Positions 49,213 to 58,706 are shown, counted from the stretch's first letter. The stretch: 64,000 nucleotides of DNA from Portulaca oleracea (GCA_029582165.1 CM055868.1:8197501-8261500), one strand, 5' to 3'. Translations and numbers: made by a program. Notes: generated by a model not told the origin, from the sequence alone.

Positions 49213-49779
49213 CCGGACTTTTGTATTTTGAATCTTGTAAAATATGGATATTTATTTTTTGAATCCTTAGTTTTTTATGTTTATTTTTTAGACTTGAATA
49301 TTTGCGGGATGAATAATAAATGCCTCAACTCTCTTATTTCATTTGTCATTTGGATTGTCTTTGCCTATTATTTCCTATTTATTGACCATCTTCCCCATTC
49401 AATGTTTATGGTTATAGATATACTCTTTGTAATGACCATTGCGTATCATTCTCTTCGTAATGGATCTGTATTTGACTTTTGGACCTAAAATTTTGGGCTA
49501 CTCTCAAGGAACCGTTGGGTACTAAGGGGTCTAAGTAGCTTGGCATGAATATGGGGGCAGACTATAGCTTCAATCTAAGTTTTAAGCTTAGTCATGAAGT
49601 TCGACGCTAGTCGACACAGAAATTCAAACCTGGGAATAAAAAAATAGGACACAATCCTTTTTTAATTAAGCACACAAACCTTTTCTTAGTGAGATCAATA
49701 TTGACTAAGTTATGAAAACCAAAGAGTTGATAAACTAAATGTCCATATCTTATGAGGTCCAAAATACGAAAAAAAACCG
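49213..49779. mobile_element. Mutator-type fold-back MITE, copy 2 (diverged)
   Basis: Shares the middle with copy 1 at 10299-10848 (GGGGTCTAAGTAG, TATAGCTTCAAT, AAGTTCGACGC) and has matching ends (TTTTGTATTTTG and CAAAATACGAAAAAAAACC). No target duplication can be seen. Confidence 0.65.
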
Positions 49780-50333
49780 CGTACAGTTAAAACTTGAGTC
49801 TGATTAGATTTTTTGTTAGTGATATCAATTTGACTAAGTTATGACCCTATCCTCACTACGACAAATCTTCTTACATCCGATTCAAAATCATCACTACTCG
49901 CTCGTTATTGACATCTCAACTTGCTATTGTAAATGGTCCTATGACTCTAATTAAAACTTGGCCCAAATATGTTTCTGTGGTGTCAATTAAGCTATTAGTA
50001 TATGGAAAATTTTCTTTAAAGGATGTTTTGTTGGATTATTTTCCTGAAAAAGTTTTATCAATTTTTTTGAAATGACAAATTTTTATGTTCAGTTGTATTT
50101 AAGGAAGAGAAATTCTTGATATGGGGCCTATTGTTTTACATTCATGTGCATGAAAGCTTTTCGCAAGAAAATATTTGCTGAGAATATACCGAATAGCCCC
50201 TTTAAGATGTTGAGATTGCGTAAATTTGGGTAGTCTTACATGATCACCGAGAGTAGATCGGAAAATACTCGCGTAAAATGTGCCATTAGAATGAAAAGTT
50301 TGGGAGTCAGTGGGCTTAGTAAATTAAACCTTA

Positions 50334-50590
50334 CTCCCTCAGTTCCATATTAATTATCGTATTTGGAAATTTTGCAGTCAAACTCTTAAAATTTTGACCA
50401 TAAATTTCTCAATATATACAATGAAATGCTATATAAAATTACCACTATTAGATTCGTAACGAAAAATACTATCATACAAGTATAATTTTGCAATTGTTAA
50501 TAATATATCATGCTAGAAATTATCAATCAAAGAGTGATATTGGAGACCGTGAAAGTCAAAATTATTACAATTAATATGGAACGGAGGGAG
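50334..50590. mobile_element. Stowaway-like MITE
   Basis: 257 bp, ends CTCCCTCAGTTCCATATTAA and (other strand) CTCCCTCCGTTCCATATTAA, TA on both sides. Confidence 0.85.
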
Positions 50591-51182
50591 TAAATGGTGA
50601 GTATATTAGTTTTAGCCGGCTCTCTAGCTTGTATGTTTTAATGTATTAATTATTGTATTAATTATTGAAATTTATCCAAATTTATATTTACCTTATACTC
50701 AATTTTGGTTACAACTTGCAAAAAGAGCAAATTGGATACATACATGTGAATCTTCTATTGTCTATTGTCCAAGCCCAATAATAGTATAAACCATGAACTT
50801 CAATGGACTTACAATTTCTCATACTAGGCCATCAAAAAATACTAGGGTTAATGACCACGAAGGACGGCCCATAAAGCGTTTTCATAGTCTGTGTAGGACA
50901 TACTGGTCCTTATTAGCAATAAGTGGTAGGGCTTGCCCAAAGTGATGTGAATTAGTGGGGTTTAAAATTTTGTTTTTGTCTCTCATTTCTCTGCTTCATC
51001 TTCACTCATTGCATTGTCGTCCGCAATTGTTTTTTGGCAGTGTTTTTCGGTGTTTCTCTCTCTTCTATCTGCCATGGATGGCGAGAGGGAAGAGAATGCG
51101 GTGAAAGATTATAGATTGCAACTAATACTCCTTCTAGTAACATCAAAACAACCCTACAATCCTTCCCTAATCAATGGTTCAG

Positions 51183-51404
51183 AATTCCAGAAAGGTTCAT
51201 GATGTGCTTCAGACAGCCATGGCCAGGCTTGAAGAGGAATAAAGGCACCTCATGGTTCAGAATTCCCAGCCATTTGTGCCTGAAAGAATGTCCTTTCGTT
51301 GTATGACAACAACACTGTCGAGGATTCCATTAATCGCGACCCTGTTATCAAAAGCTTTGACGAATATGTTGTTAGTGTTTGAAAGGATGCACTTAATAGA
51401 TGAA
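51183..51404 (+). pseudogene. captured EXO70-like (exocyst subunit) fragment
   Basis: Plus-strand frame reads KVHDVLQTAMARLEEE, stop, RHLMVQNSQPFVPERMSF; after a one-frame shift DNNTVEDSINRDPVIKSFDE follows. The pattern L..AM.RLE.E(F)..L...N is that of plant EXO70 proteins just before their main domain; EXO70 tethers vesicles to the plasma membrane. Recognised from memory, without a search. Confidence 0.55.
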
Positions 51405-51423
51405 AAATGACAAAAATGGCCGA

Positions 51424-51560
51424 AGAAGAAGAAGAAGAAGAGAGAGAAAGTAGAGAGAGAAAGGTGGTTGAAGAAGAAGAAGAAGAGAGAGAAAGTAGAG
51501 AGAGAAAGGTGGTTGAAGAAGAAGAAGAAGAAGAAGAAGAAGAGAGATAAAGTAGAGATA
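51424..51560. repeat. GAA-rich minisatellite
   Basis: About 2.5 copies of a 42-48-bp unit containing GAGAGAAAGTAGAGAGAGAA and GGTGGTTG, joined by variable GAA runs; inside the Pack-MULE. Confidence 0.8.
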
Positions 51561-51642
51561 GAAAGGCAAAAATGGCAAAAACACCCAAATTCAAACCCAG
51601 AAAAACAACTAAAATGAAGATGAGAAACGAAAGAAAACTCAC

Positions 51643-51947
51643 CTTGAACTTTGATGGGTGGCTGATTTTGAGCAAAAGCTCCCAAATCCATAGCGGAATT
51701 TTGAAGGGTTTGTTCGAGAACTCCTCCGATTCCAAAAATCAGGGTTGATGCGATTCGCAATCTCAGCATCAGACATTTCTGCAAGATCCTCGCCTTCTTC
51801 CGCTTCTCCGACGACCGGCGCCACGACAACCACCTTTTATGCGGTGGTCCTTCGCATCAGCCCTGGCGTGAGATCGAAAGGGGCAACATCCCATACAACA
51901 CGGCGTCGTTTCCTTGCTTGCTTCGTCTCTACTTCCACTATCGCCGC
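51643..51947 (-). pseudogene. captured first-exon-like fragment, possibly LAMMER kinase-type
   Basis: After a CT/GA-rich leader (51950-51975), the minus strand reads AAIVEVETKQARKRRRVVWD then VAP, one stop, and VGEAEEGEDLAEMSDAEIAN. It ends TTCAAG before a GTGAGT donor at 51642-51637, so the captured piece seems to keep a splice site. RKRxRxxWDVAP resembles the N-terminus of plant AFC/LAMMER kinases, but nothing of the kinase domain is present. Confidence 0.4.
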
Positions 51948-52302
51948 CTAACTCTCTTTCTCTCTGTTTCTCTCTAGATCGATTTCTGAATCTCAAGTTG
52001 TAAGGAATTCCCAGAAAGTGAGGGGTGAGAGCATACAGGAAAAAAAATTTTAAAACCCCAATAATCCACATGTGCATCTAAATCACATTGGGCAGACCCT
52101 ACCACTTATTGCAAATAAGAACCAATATGTCCTATACAGAGCAAACTGTCAAAACGCTTTATGGGCCGTCCTTCAAGGATTAACCCAAAATATCAATACA
52201 TCACAAATTGGGTCACTAACTTTGACCCCACAAAAGCCCTTGACCCACTAGGTAAACTTCCAAATATTGGGGTTTAGGATTAAGAATTTATGATTTTTAT
52301 TC

Positions 52303-52329
52303 GGGTTATTGATCTTGAAGGACGACCCA
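52303..52329 (+). repeat. possible second MULE end
   Basis: GGGTTATTGATCTTGAAGGA followed by CGACCCA resembles the outer part of the Pack-MULE ends 116 bp away; no partner in inverted orientation was found. Confidence 0.4.
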
Positions 52330-52514
52330 ACAAGCAAATTGACCTAATGGTCTTATGAGGACATGGAAATCCCAATTTGCAATTAAACATGGGGTCCAAA
52401 ATGCTGACTGGGCATGCCATGTGTTTGATTTTTTTTTTTGTTCTAATGTAAAAATCGGTTGAGTTTTTTTGTAAGAGAAAGATGAGGTTCAATGTAAGAG
52501 GAAGAGGGGTGCAA

Positions 52515-52770
52515 AAGAAGAAGAAGAAGAAGAAGAAGAAGAAGAAGAAGAATTTGTAATATTTTTGCTATTTATAGTAAAACATCAACAATTTGTATAG
52601 TTTTTGCTTTTGGGAATGAGTTTCTCATTTTTTGTTTCTTTGCACTTGTCTATGAATGAATAATGGATTATAATTTCACAGAACCTCCTCCTCTTCTTCT
52701 TCTTCTTCTTCTTCTTCTTCTTCTTCTTCTTCTTCTTCTTCTTCTTCTTCGAATGAATGAATGAATGAAT
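52515..52770. repeat. inverted pair of (GAA)n and (CTT)n runs, then (GAAT)n
   Basis: About 12 AAG units at 52515-52552, about 19 CTT units at 52692-52750, then five GAAT units. The two long runs are complementary. Confidence 0.9.
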
Positions 52771-53113
52771 AATAGTTCGTCATATATGTTGACATTGGAT
52801 AACAATATAGTAAACCTTGGAAAACAATATATTAAACCTTAGATATTAATATGCCTTGAACATTAATATGGTAATCCTTGTACATTAATATGACAATCCC
52901 TGTATAACACAATATCTTCAATCCATAGAATAAAACACTTTAAAAGTTTTTAATACATGATAACCACCGACAATACACTAAGTACGTCCATGTTTTATCA
53001 GTATATCTTATATAGGACCGTCTCATGTTAAAATAACGTTAGACGGGGTGTCACGTCAGATTATGGAAAAATGAGGTCACTCTCTTAATTCGCGTGTGTG
53101 GTACACTCTCCTT

Positions 53114-53845
53114 ATATAAAGTCTCTAATTTCTCTCTCCTCCTATTGTCAAATACTAACAATTAGAGCAAATTATAAATCGCATCCGCGCGAAGATCGTC
53201 GGCCGACCTCGGATAACGTCGTCATCTCGGGTAAGTAAGCCTTGCTACGTATATTCGATTATGGATGTCGGGATTATTTGTCAGTGATAAAACGTGTGAA
53301 TATTTGAATTAGTGACTATTTTTCGAATTCGTTAATTTTCGAATGATGAAGAAATGTTTGAAGGTACGACATATTGAATATTCAAATTTGTGAATTTTCG
53401 AACAATTTTTGAATTTCGAACAATGGAGAAATGTTTGAAGGTACGAGATGTGAAGGTAAGAGATGTTGAATATTCGAATTTGTGAATTTTCGAACAATTT
53501 GTGAATTTCGAACAATGGAGAAATGTTTTGAAGGTACAAGATGTTGAATGTTCAAACTATGGAGGAACTTCGTTTACTACTCTTCGGATTTTTGAAAATG
53601 TCGTTTTTTTCGAAGGTTTGATATCTCATTTTTTTGCGTCCACTAATTTAATTGGGTAATGGGTGATTAATACACGTTGAAAAGGTGACAAATGGCATAA
53701 TTTAATTGGGTAGTGAGTAATAATATGTTTTTTTCGTATCAATAAATATTGTAAAAGTGACTAATAATATGTTTGATATGTTTGAATAATGTAGTGAAAA
53801 CAATGACGAATCCGCACAACGAGACGTTAGATGAGGGTCAAATTG
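53114..53845 (+). pseudogene. possible gene start (promoter, leader, leader intron, first codons) cut by a gypsy element
   Basis: TATATAAAG at about 53115 resembles a TATA box. A GC-richer leader (53185-53230) ends at GTAAGTAAG, a good donor. After an AT-rich intron with a tandem repeat, AATAATGTAG may be the acceptor (to 53794), followed by ATG and codons M-T-N-P-H-N-E-T-L-D-E-G-Q-I up to 53845, where the gypsy LTR begins. The rest would lie beyond the element, outside the window. Protein not recognised; it may also belong to a transposon. Confidence 0.35.
53335..53545. repeat. tandem repeat, unit about 77-93 bp
   Basis: Three copies built from GAATTTTCGAACAATTTGTG, GAAATGTTTGAAGGTACGA and TGTTGAATATTC blocks, inside the possible leader intron. 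Confidence 0.75.
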
Positions 53846-54150
53846 TGGAGCGTCACCGTCGTGGTGGGATGAATGGAGCCTGAGTTTTCGGAGGAAAGTC
53901 GAAGGAAAACCGAGCTTGGGTTCCGTAGGGTTTGCATATGACCTTAGCTAGGAGAGTCCACAACCTTGGCCTAACATTCCACCATGATTAATTAGGCTAA
54001 ACCACTATTAATCACTAAGGAAATGACTTGAACACCACCAAATAAAGATTGGATAAAGTAAACAAGATTTTGGGAGGAGAGGCTAGAGAGAGCTCTCAAG
54101 CAAAGCATTCAATATCATTCAAATATGCTCAAAAAAATGAAGACCACGAG

Positions 54151-54158
54151 TATTTATA
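54151..54158 (-). promoter_or_regulatory. LTR TATA box, gypsy copy 2
   Basis: TATAAATA on the minus strand, same place as in the copy 1 LTRs. Confidence 0.65.
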
Positions 54159-54221
54159 CAAAAATGACTAAAGCCCAAAACACAGTCGTTTTGGCAGGCA
54201 AAATCGGCAGAAAAAGGGACC

Positions 54222-54346
54222 GGCTCAGGCGAGCCGGCAGCTGACAACAGCAGAAATTGGTGTAGGGGAAAAGGTCGCGGGCGCCACCATGTAGATCGCG
54301 GGCGCGGACATGGACATCTTGACCAGACGGATGGCTCGGGCGAGCC
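54222..54346. repeat. palindrome array of gypsy copy 2 LTR
   Basis: GGCTCAGGCGAGCC at 54222, GTCGCGGGCGCCAC at 54274, ATCGCGGGCGCGGA at 54295 (21 bp later) and GGCTCGGGCGAGCC at 54333. The last has wholly different arms from copy 1 but keeps the symmetry and GGGC centre. Confidence 0.8.
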
Positions 54347-54710
54347 TTGCTTCTGGGCAGCTTTTCCCTGCCGATTTCAAACGTCCATAACTTCTTCATC
54401 CAGACTCCGTTTTAGGCCCATAAGATATCGATGGAAAGCTCTTGGTGTGTACTTTAAGCTCACAACATTTGAGACTCATCGGAGTTAAATTGAAGGATTT
54501 ATGACCCAAAGAGTGAAGGCGTGTCCATTCCGACAACCCACATTGACCCGTTTGCGCTTATTCTTGTCGAAGGACTTCGAACCCTTTTAAAGGCCCGAAG
54601 TAGGCTCCGCTCCTATGATCCAAAAGTAACCCGGACCTGTCAAGGCATTGTTCACCATCTAGGGATGGTACGGCCTCGGGCCCCCGGGGGTTGGGGCACA
54701 AGCGGCCTCC

Positions 54711-55142
54711 TTAGAAGGTCTCGGTTCCCATCCAATGGATTGCCGAGACTACCCTTGCGTTTCCGGGCTTCACCGGGAATTGCACTTTGAGATTCACCGT
54801 GGTTGAGGCGGCTCGCTTGGCAAATGTTACGAGGGACGAGAACGGAACCCGGGACTCTTCATCCTCCCCTTCTTGAAGAGGATTTGCCCTCAAATCCGCA
54901 TCGGGTTCAACATCCTCGATGTAGGGTGAAAGATCGCCAATGTTGAATGTGGAGGAGACCCCCATATCTCCGGGAAGATCGAGCTTGTAGGCGTTATCAT
55001 TTATTTTCTCCAACGCCTTGAACGGTCCCTCACTTCTTGGCATGAGCTTGCTTTTCCTCCGTGAATGAAACCGTTCCTTCCTCAAGTGGAGCCAAACCAA
55101 GTCCCCTGGTTTGAAAGTGATGTTCCGGCGGTGTTTGTTGAC
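54711..55142 (-). pseudogene. gypsy copy 2 integrase C-terminus, running into LTR
   Basis: KPGDLVWLHLRKERF-like C-terminal integrase region, KLDLPGDMGVSSTFNIGDLS, then an acidic stretch and a basic tail. The open frame crosses the polypurine tract and continues 151 bp into the 3' LTR before its stop at 54711. A TGA near 55142 separates it from the core. Confidence 0.8.
54862..54874 (-). other. polypurine tract of gypsy copy 2
   Basis: AAGAAGGGGAGGA directly before the 3' LTR on the minus strand. Confidence 0.85.
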
Positions 55143-55862
55143 TCAGGACTTGTAGAGCTCATTAATTCTCTCAATCTTCTCTCGGATCTGGCGGTGAAGC
55201 TTTTGAATCTCGGCGGCCTTCACGCTTGCCTCAAAACTCGCCCTTGCCTCCAAAGGTAGAGGAAGGAGGTCGATGGGAGAGATAGGACTCACCCCATAGC
55301 AAATTTCAAAAGGCGAGCGACCCGTAGCGAATGAAGGAGCCCGGTTGTATGCGAACTCAGCATGACAAAGCTTAGCATCCCAATCTCTCTTGCTCACAAG
55401 TCCCCAAAGCAAAGTAGTTAGGGTCTTATTTGTGACCTTGGTTTGGCCATCCGTTTGAGGGTGGTGCGACGTGCTGAAAAGGAGCTTTGTTCCAAGGAGT
55501 TTCCATAGAGATCTCCAAAAGTGGCTCATGAACTTCGTATCACGATCGGAAACAATGGTCCTTAGAACACCGTGCAACCTCACTATCTCCCGGAAGAAGA
55601 GATTAGCGATGTGAGTGGCGTCGTCAGTTTTCTCACAAGCGACGAAATGTGCCATCTTGGAGAAACGGTCAACGACGACGAGGATTGAGTCCTTGCCACG
55701 CACAGTTCCGGGAAGAACAACGATGAAGTCCATGCTCAAATCTTCCCACGGGCCATTCGGAATGGGAAGGGGAGTGTAAAGCCCTTAGTGAAATTGGCTT
55801 TTGGCATGATGACACGTGATACACTTGGAAATCACGTCGTGTACGTCTCCTCCCATTCTAGG
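55143..55862 (-). pseudogene. gypsy copy 2 integrase core
   Basis: [20 protein letters not shown] carries the first Asp, [19 protein letters not shown] the second, and [15 protein letters not shown] the Glu-region motif of gypsy integrases. Two stops at about 55857 and 55787 break the N-terminal part. Confidence 0.85.
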
Positions 55863-57266
55863 CTAATAAAAATGCTCCTTTAGCATGTCAAGGGTCTTGT
55901 TGATGCCTAAATGGCCGGCTAGACCACCTCCGTGAACTTCTCGCACCAATAGCTTCCTCAACGGACACTTGGGCACACACAATTTGTTCCCCTTGAAAAG
56001 GAACCCGTCTTGGAGTACATAGGAACCATTGCCACCATCCAGGTGGGCTTTGAAGTCCTCATCTTCCTTGTAAAACTCTCGCATGTGTTGGAACCCAAGA
56101 ACTCTGGCTTCAACTACCGAAAGAAGGGAATGCCTCCTAGAAAGTGCATCGACAACCACATTGACGCTTCTCTTCTTGTGTTTAGCCACGAAGTTAAAGT
56201 TTTGAAGATACTCTACCCACTTTGCATGACGCGTGTTGAGCTTGTGTTGACCGTTGAGGTACTTGAGAGCCTCATGGTCGGAATGAAGCACGAATTGGTC
56301 AGGTCTCAAGTAGTGGGACCAATGGTCAAGGGCACGAACAAGAGCATAGAACTCCTTGTCGTAGGTAGAGTAGTTCTTCCGTGACCCACTAAGCTTCTCA
56401 CTGAAGTAAGCGTTTGGGCGCTGATTTTGCATGAGTATGGCCCCAATGCCCACTCCGCTCGCGTCACAATCCACCTCGAAGACTTGTGTAAAGTCCGGGA
56501 GAGCAAGTACCGGAGCTTCACAAAGTCGAGCCTTACGCTTCTCAAAGGCCCCTTGGGCCGCTCGGGTCCACTCAAAGGTGCCCTTCTTCATACACTCGGT
56601 GATTGGGGCAGTGAGGGTGCTAAACCCTTTGATGAACCGGCGGTAGAACGAAGCAAGGCCGTGGAAGCTTCTCACCTCCGTGATAGTAGAGGGAGAAGGC
56701 CATGAGCGTATAGCTTCCGCTTTCAAAGGATCCACGGAAATACCCCGATCAGAGACTGTGTACCCAAGAAATGTGACTTGGGGAGTGCAAAATTCGCACT
56801 TCTCGAGCTTACTAAATAGCTTTTGCTGTCGTAGAACCCGGAAAACAGATTCCAAATGCGAGAGGTGCTCCGCTTCGTTCTTGGAATACACGAGGATGTC
56901 ATCGAAATAAACAACCACGAATTTGCCGATGAATGGCCTCAAGACCTCGTTCATGAGTCGCATGAACGTGCTAGGAGCGTTAGAGAGACCAAACGACATG
57001 ACAAGCAACTCGTACAAGCCTCCCTTGGTCTTGAACGCCGTCTTCCATTCATCCCCTTCTCGCATGTGAATATGATGGTAACCGTTGCGGAGGTCGATCT
57101 TAGAGAAGATACAAGATCCGTGCAACTCGTCGAGCATGTCATCGAGCCTCGGTATGGGGTACCGGTACTTGATGGTGATGTTGTTGATGGCTCGACTGTC
57201 GACACACATCCGGTAGGTGCCATCCTTCTTGGGAACCAGGAGGGTCGGGACGGAATAAGGGCTCAT
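55863..57266 (-). CDS. gypsy copy 2 reverse transcriptase-RNase H-integrase start (467-codon open frame)
   Basis: [75 protein letters not shown] (catalytic Y-F-D-D). RNase [61 protein letters not shown]. Integrase zinc start: [20 protein letters not shown]. The frame is open for 1.4 kb, which suggests a fairly recent insertion, but stops on both sides make the element as a whole inactive. Copies DNA from element RNA in virus-like particles. Confidence 0.85.
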   Translation of the reverse strand: MSPYSVPTLLVPKKDGTYRMCVDSRAINNITIKYRYPIPRLDDMLDELHGSCIFSKIDLRNGYHHIHMREGDEWKTAFKTKGGLYELLVMSFGLSNAPSTFMRLMNEVLRPFIGKFVVVYFDDILVYSKNEAEHLSHLESVFRVLRQQKLFSKLEKCEFCTPQVTFLGYTVSDRGISVDPLKAEAIRSWPSPSTITEVRSFHGLASFYRRFIKGFSTLTAPITECMKKGTFEWTRAAQGAFEKRKARLCEAPVLALPDFTQVFEVDCDASGVGIGAILMQNQRPNAYFSEKLSGSRKNYSTYDKEFYALVRALDHWSHYLRPDQFVLHSDHEALKYLNGQHKLNTRHAKWVEYLQNFNFVAKHKKRSVNVVVDALSRRHSLLSVVEARVLGFQHMREFYKEDEDFKAHLDGGNGSYVLQDGFLFKGNKLCVPKCPLRKLLVREVHGGGLAGHLGINKTLDMLKEHFY

Positions 57267-57338
57267 GCTTTCCCTAACGAAGCCCCTCGAAACGAGTTTG
57301 TCTACTTGGCGTTGTAGCTCCTTGGTTTCCTGCGGGTT

Positions 57339-58082
57339 TCATCGATAAGCAACTCTGTTGGGAAGTGGTGCTCCGGGCATGAGGTCGATTCGGTGCTCGA
57401 TTCCCCGAATAGGTGGAAGACCCAGTGGTAGATCATCGGGAAAGACGTCACCGAACTTGGTAACAAGAGGGGTGACAAGAGGGTGCAAGGGTTTCTCTAC
57501 CTCACTTTTGTTTGCTTCTAAGAGGAGTAAGGTGAAAACGGCCTTCCCCTTGCTTAGAGCTCGCTCAACCCGTGTTTCGCTCATTTGTTTGGGCTCCTCA
57601 CTTCCCACCCCGGGTTTTGGAGAGATAATTTCGTGTGGAGCTAACGGGAGTAGCTTAATCCTTTTTCCCCTATGAGTAAAAGTGTAGGTGTTTTTCGACC
57701 CGTTGTACACCGTTTGCTTGTCGAACTGCCACGGACGTCCCAACAATATATGGCAAGCACTCATAGGAACAACATCACAGATAACTTAATCATCGTAGTT
57801 AGTACCAAAAGACAAATTCACCAGGACTTATTTAGTTACTTTGATTCCATCTTGGTCGTTGAGCCACTTGAGAGAATAAGGTCGAGGGTAAGGTAATAGC
57901 GGCAATCCAAGCTTCTCGACCATATACGTTGAAGTGACTTTGGTGCAACTCCCTCCATCAATAATAAGGTTGCACACCTTGCCTCCCACGAAGCACCGAG
58001 ATTGAAAGATCATCTCCCGTTGGGCCTTGTCGAGAGGGGCTTCCTAAGTGTGTAAAACCCGCCTCAAGACAAGGGCGTCACC
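57339..58082 (-). pseudogene. gypsy copy 2 protease region
   Basis: LIIDGGSCTKVTSTYMVEKL (aspartic protease with D-G-G), PYSLKWLNDQDGIKV, CHILLGRPWQFDKQTVYNG, then a linker rich in E and K toward RT. Stops at about 57828 and 57786 and one near 57340. The right end is the copia insertion site. Confidence 0.82.
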
Positions 58083-58474
58083 TTTTAGGTTTTAGGTTGT
58101 CTATTTCCTAAACAGATACAGATTAATTGGCGGAATATTATAACAGTTATAAACAATTAATCAACACAATTGCAGAGGCTTTAGTAATTATATCTGATCG
58201 CTAATTCCTGTTGAAGAAGAGGTTGACCTTCCAGATTCCAACGCTGAAACCCTCTACTGAAAAGTCCACGCAGCACTCCGGGAACCCGATTGCTAGATCA
58301 AACCGATCGAGACGAATCTCAATCTAAGATGTATGTGAGATTGTTTCGGGAAACAGATAATGTTTCCTGAAACTAGAACTGCAAACTAAAAGAGAGAGGA
58401 ACTCAACAAATCACCCTGGTATCTCTCTAAGAGTCTCAAGTAGTTGGTGTGGAATAATCTCTCCCAGAGACCCC

Positions 58475-58482
58475 TTTATATA
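58475..58482 (-). promoter_or_regulatory. copia LTR TATA box
   Basis: TATATAAA on the minus strand, 75 bp downstream of the palindrome array. Confidence 0.65.
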
Positions 58483-58556
58483 GTGTTTAGAAAACCTAGG
58501 GAAAGGGTTCAAAACCCTAAAGGGCCGACTTAACGCAACGGCGCACTTCTCAGGCC

Positions 58557-58706
58557 CAACACAGTCCGTGTTGAATCAATACGGTCCGTGTTTGACTCCA
58601 GAGAGTCCAATAGCTCGGCCCATGGACACCACGGACCGTGGTGTCTCAACACGGACCGTGTTGGGTCAACAAGATCCGTGTGGAGCCCAATTTGGTCTGT
58701 GTTGGG
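58557..58706. repeat. six palindromes at 20-bp spacing (copia LTR)
   Basis: Starts at 58557, 58577, 58627, 58647, 58667 and 58688. CACCACGGACCGTGGTG (58627) and CAACACGGACCGTGTTG (58647) are both perfect 17-bp palindromes with matching changes in the two arms. Confidence 0.88.

Larger units (their letters stand above)
50845..52186. mobile_element. probable Pack-MULE carrying host gene pieces
   Basis: Inverted ends of about 140-150 bp: left 50845-50985 from GGGTTAATGACCACGAAGG, right (other strand from 52186) GGGTTAATCCTTGAAGG, both followed by ACGGCCCATAAAGCGTTTT. Flanks AAAATACTA (50836-50844) and AAAATATCA (52187-52195) match at 7 of 9 bases, fitting a decayed Mutator duplication. The inside, more GC-rich than the surroundings, holds an EXO70-like piece on the plus strand and another exon-like piece on the minus strand. 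No transposase. Confidence 0.75.
53846..54861 (-). repeat. 3' LTR of gypsy copy 2
   Basis: 1016 bp, TGAAGAGTCCCGGG ... GACGCTCCA. Similar to the copy 1 LTRs but the middle differs. TATA box at 54151-54158. Confidence 0.88.
53846..58082 (-). mobile_element. Ty3/gypsy element copy 2, 3' part
   Basis: Same family as copy 1. 3' LTR 53846-54861, polypurine tract 54862-54874, then pol going right. It is cut at 58082 by a copia LTR, so gag and the 5' LTR are out of the window or lost. Better preserved than copy 1: the RT site Y-F-D-D is intact. Confidence 0.88.

Noticed and set aside
48197..49488. Open frames of 68 and 86 codons
   Set aside because: They overlap the Tourist-like MITE and the fold-back MITE and have no recognisable motif.
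51250..51829. Long minus-strand frames rich in Ser/Leu/Phe
   Set aside because: They are translations of the GAA/TTC minisatellite inside the Pack-MULE, not a real protein.
58083..58105. TTTTAGGTTTTAGG as telomere-like repeat
   Set aside because: Only two irregular units at an LTR end; the plant telomere repeat is TTTAGGG.
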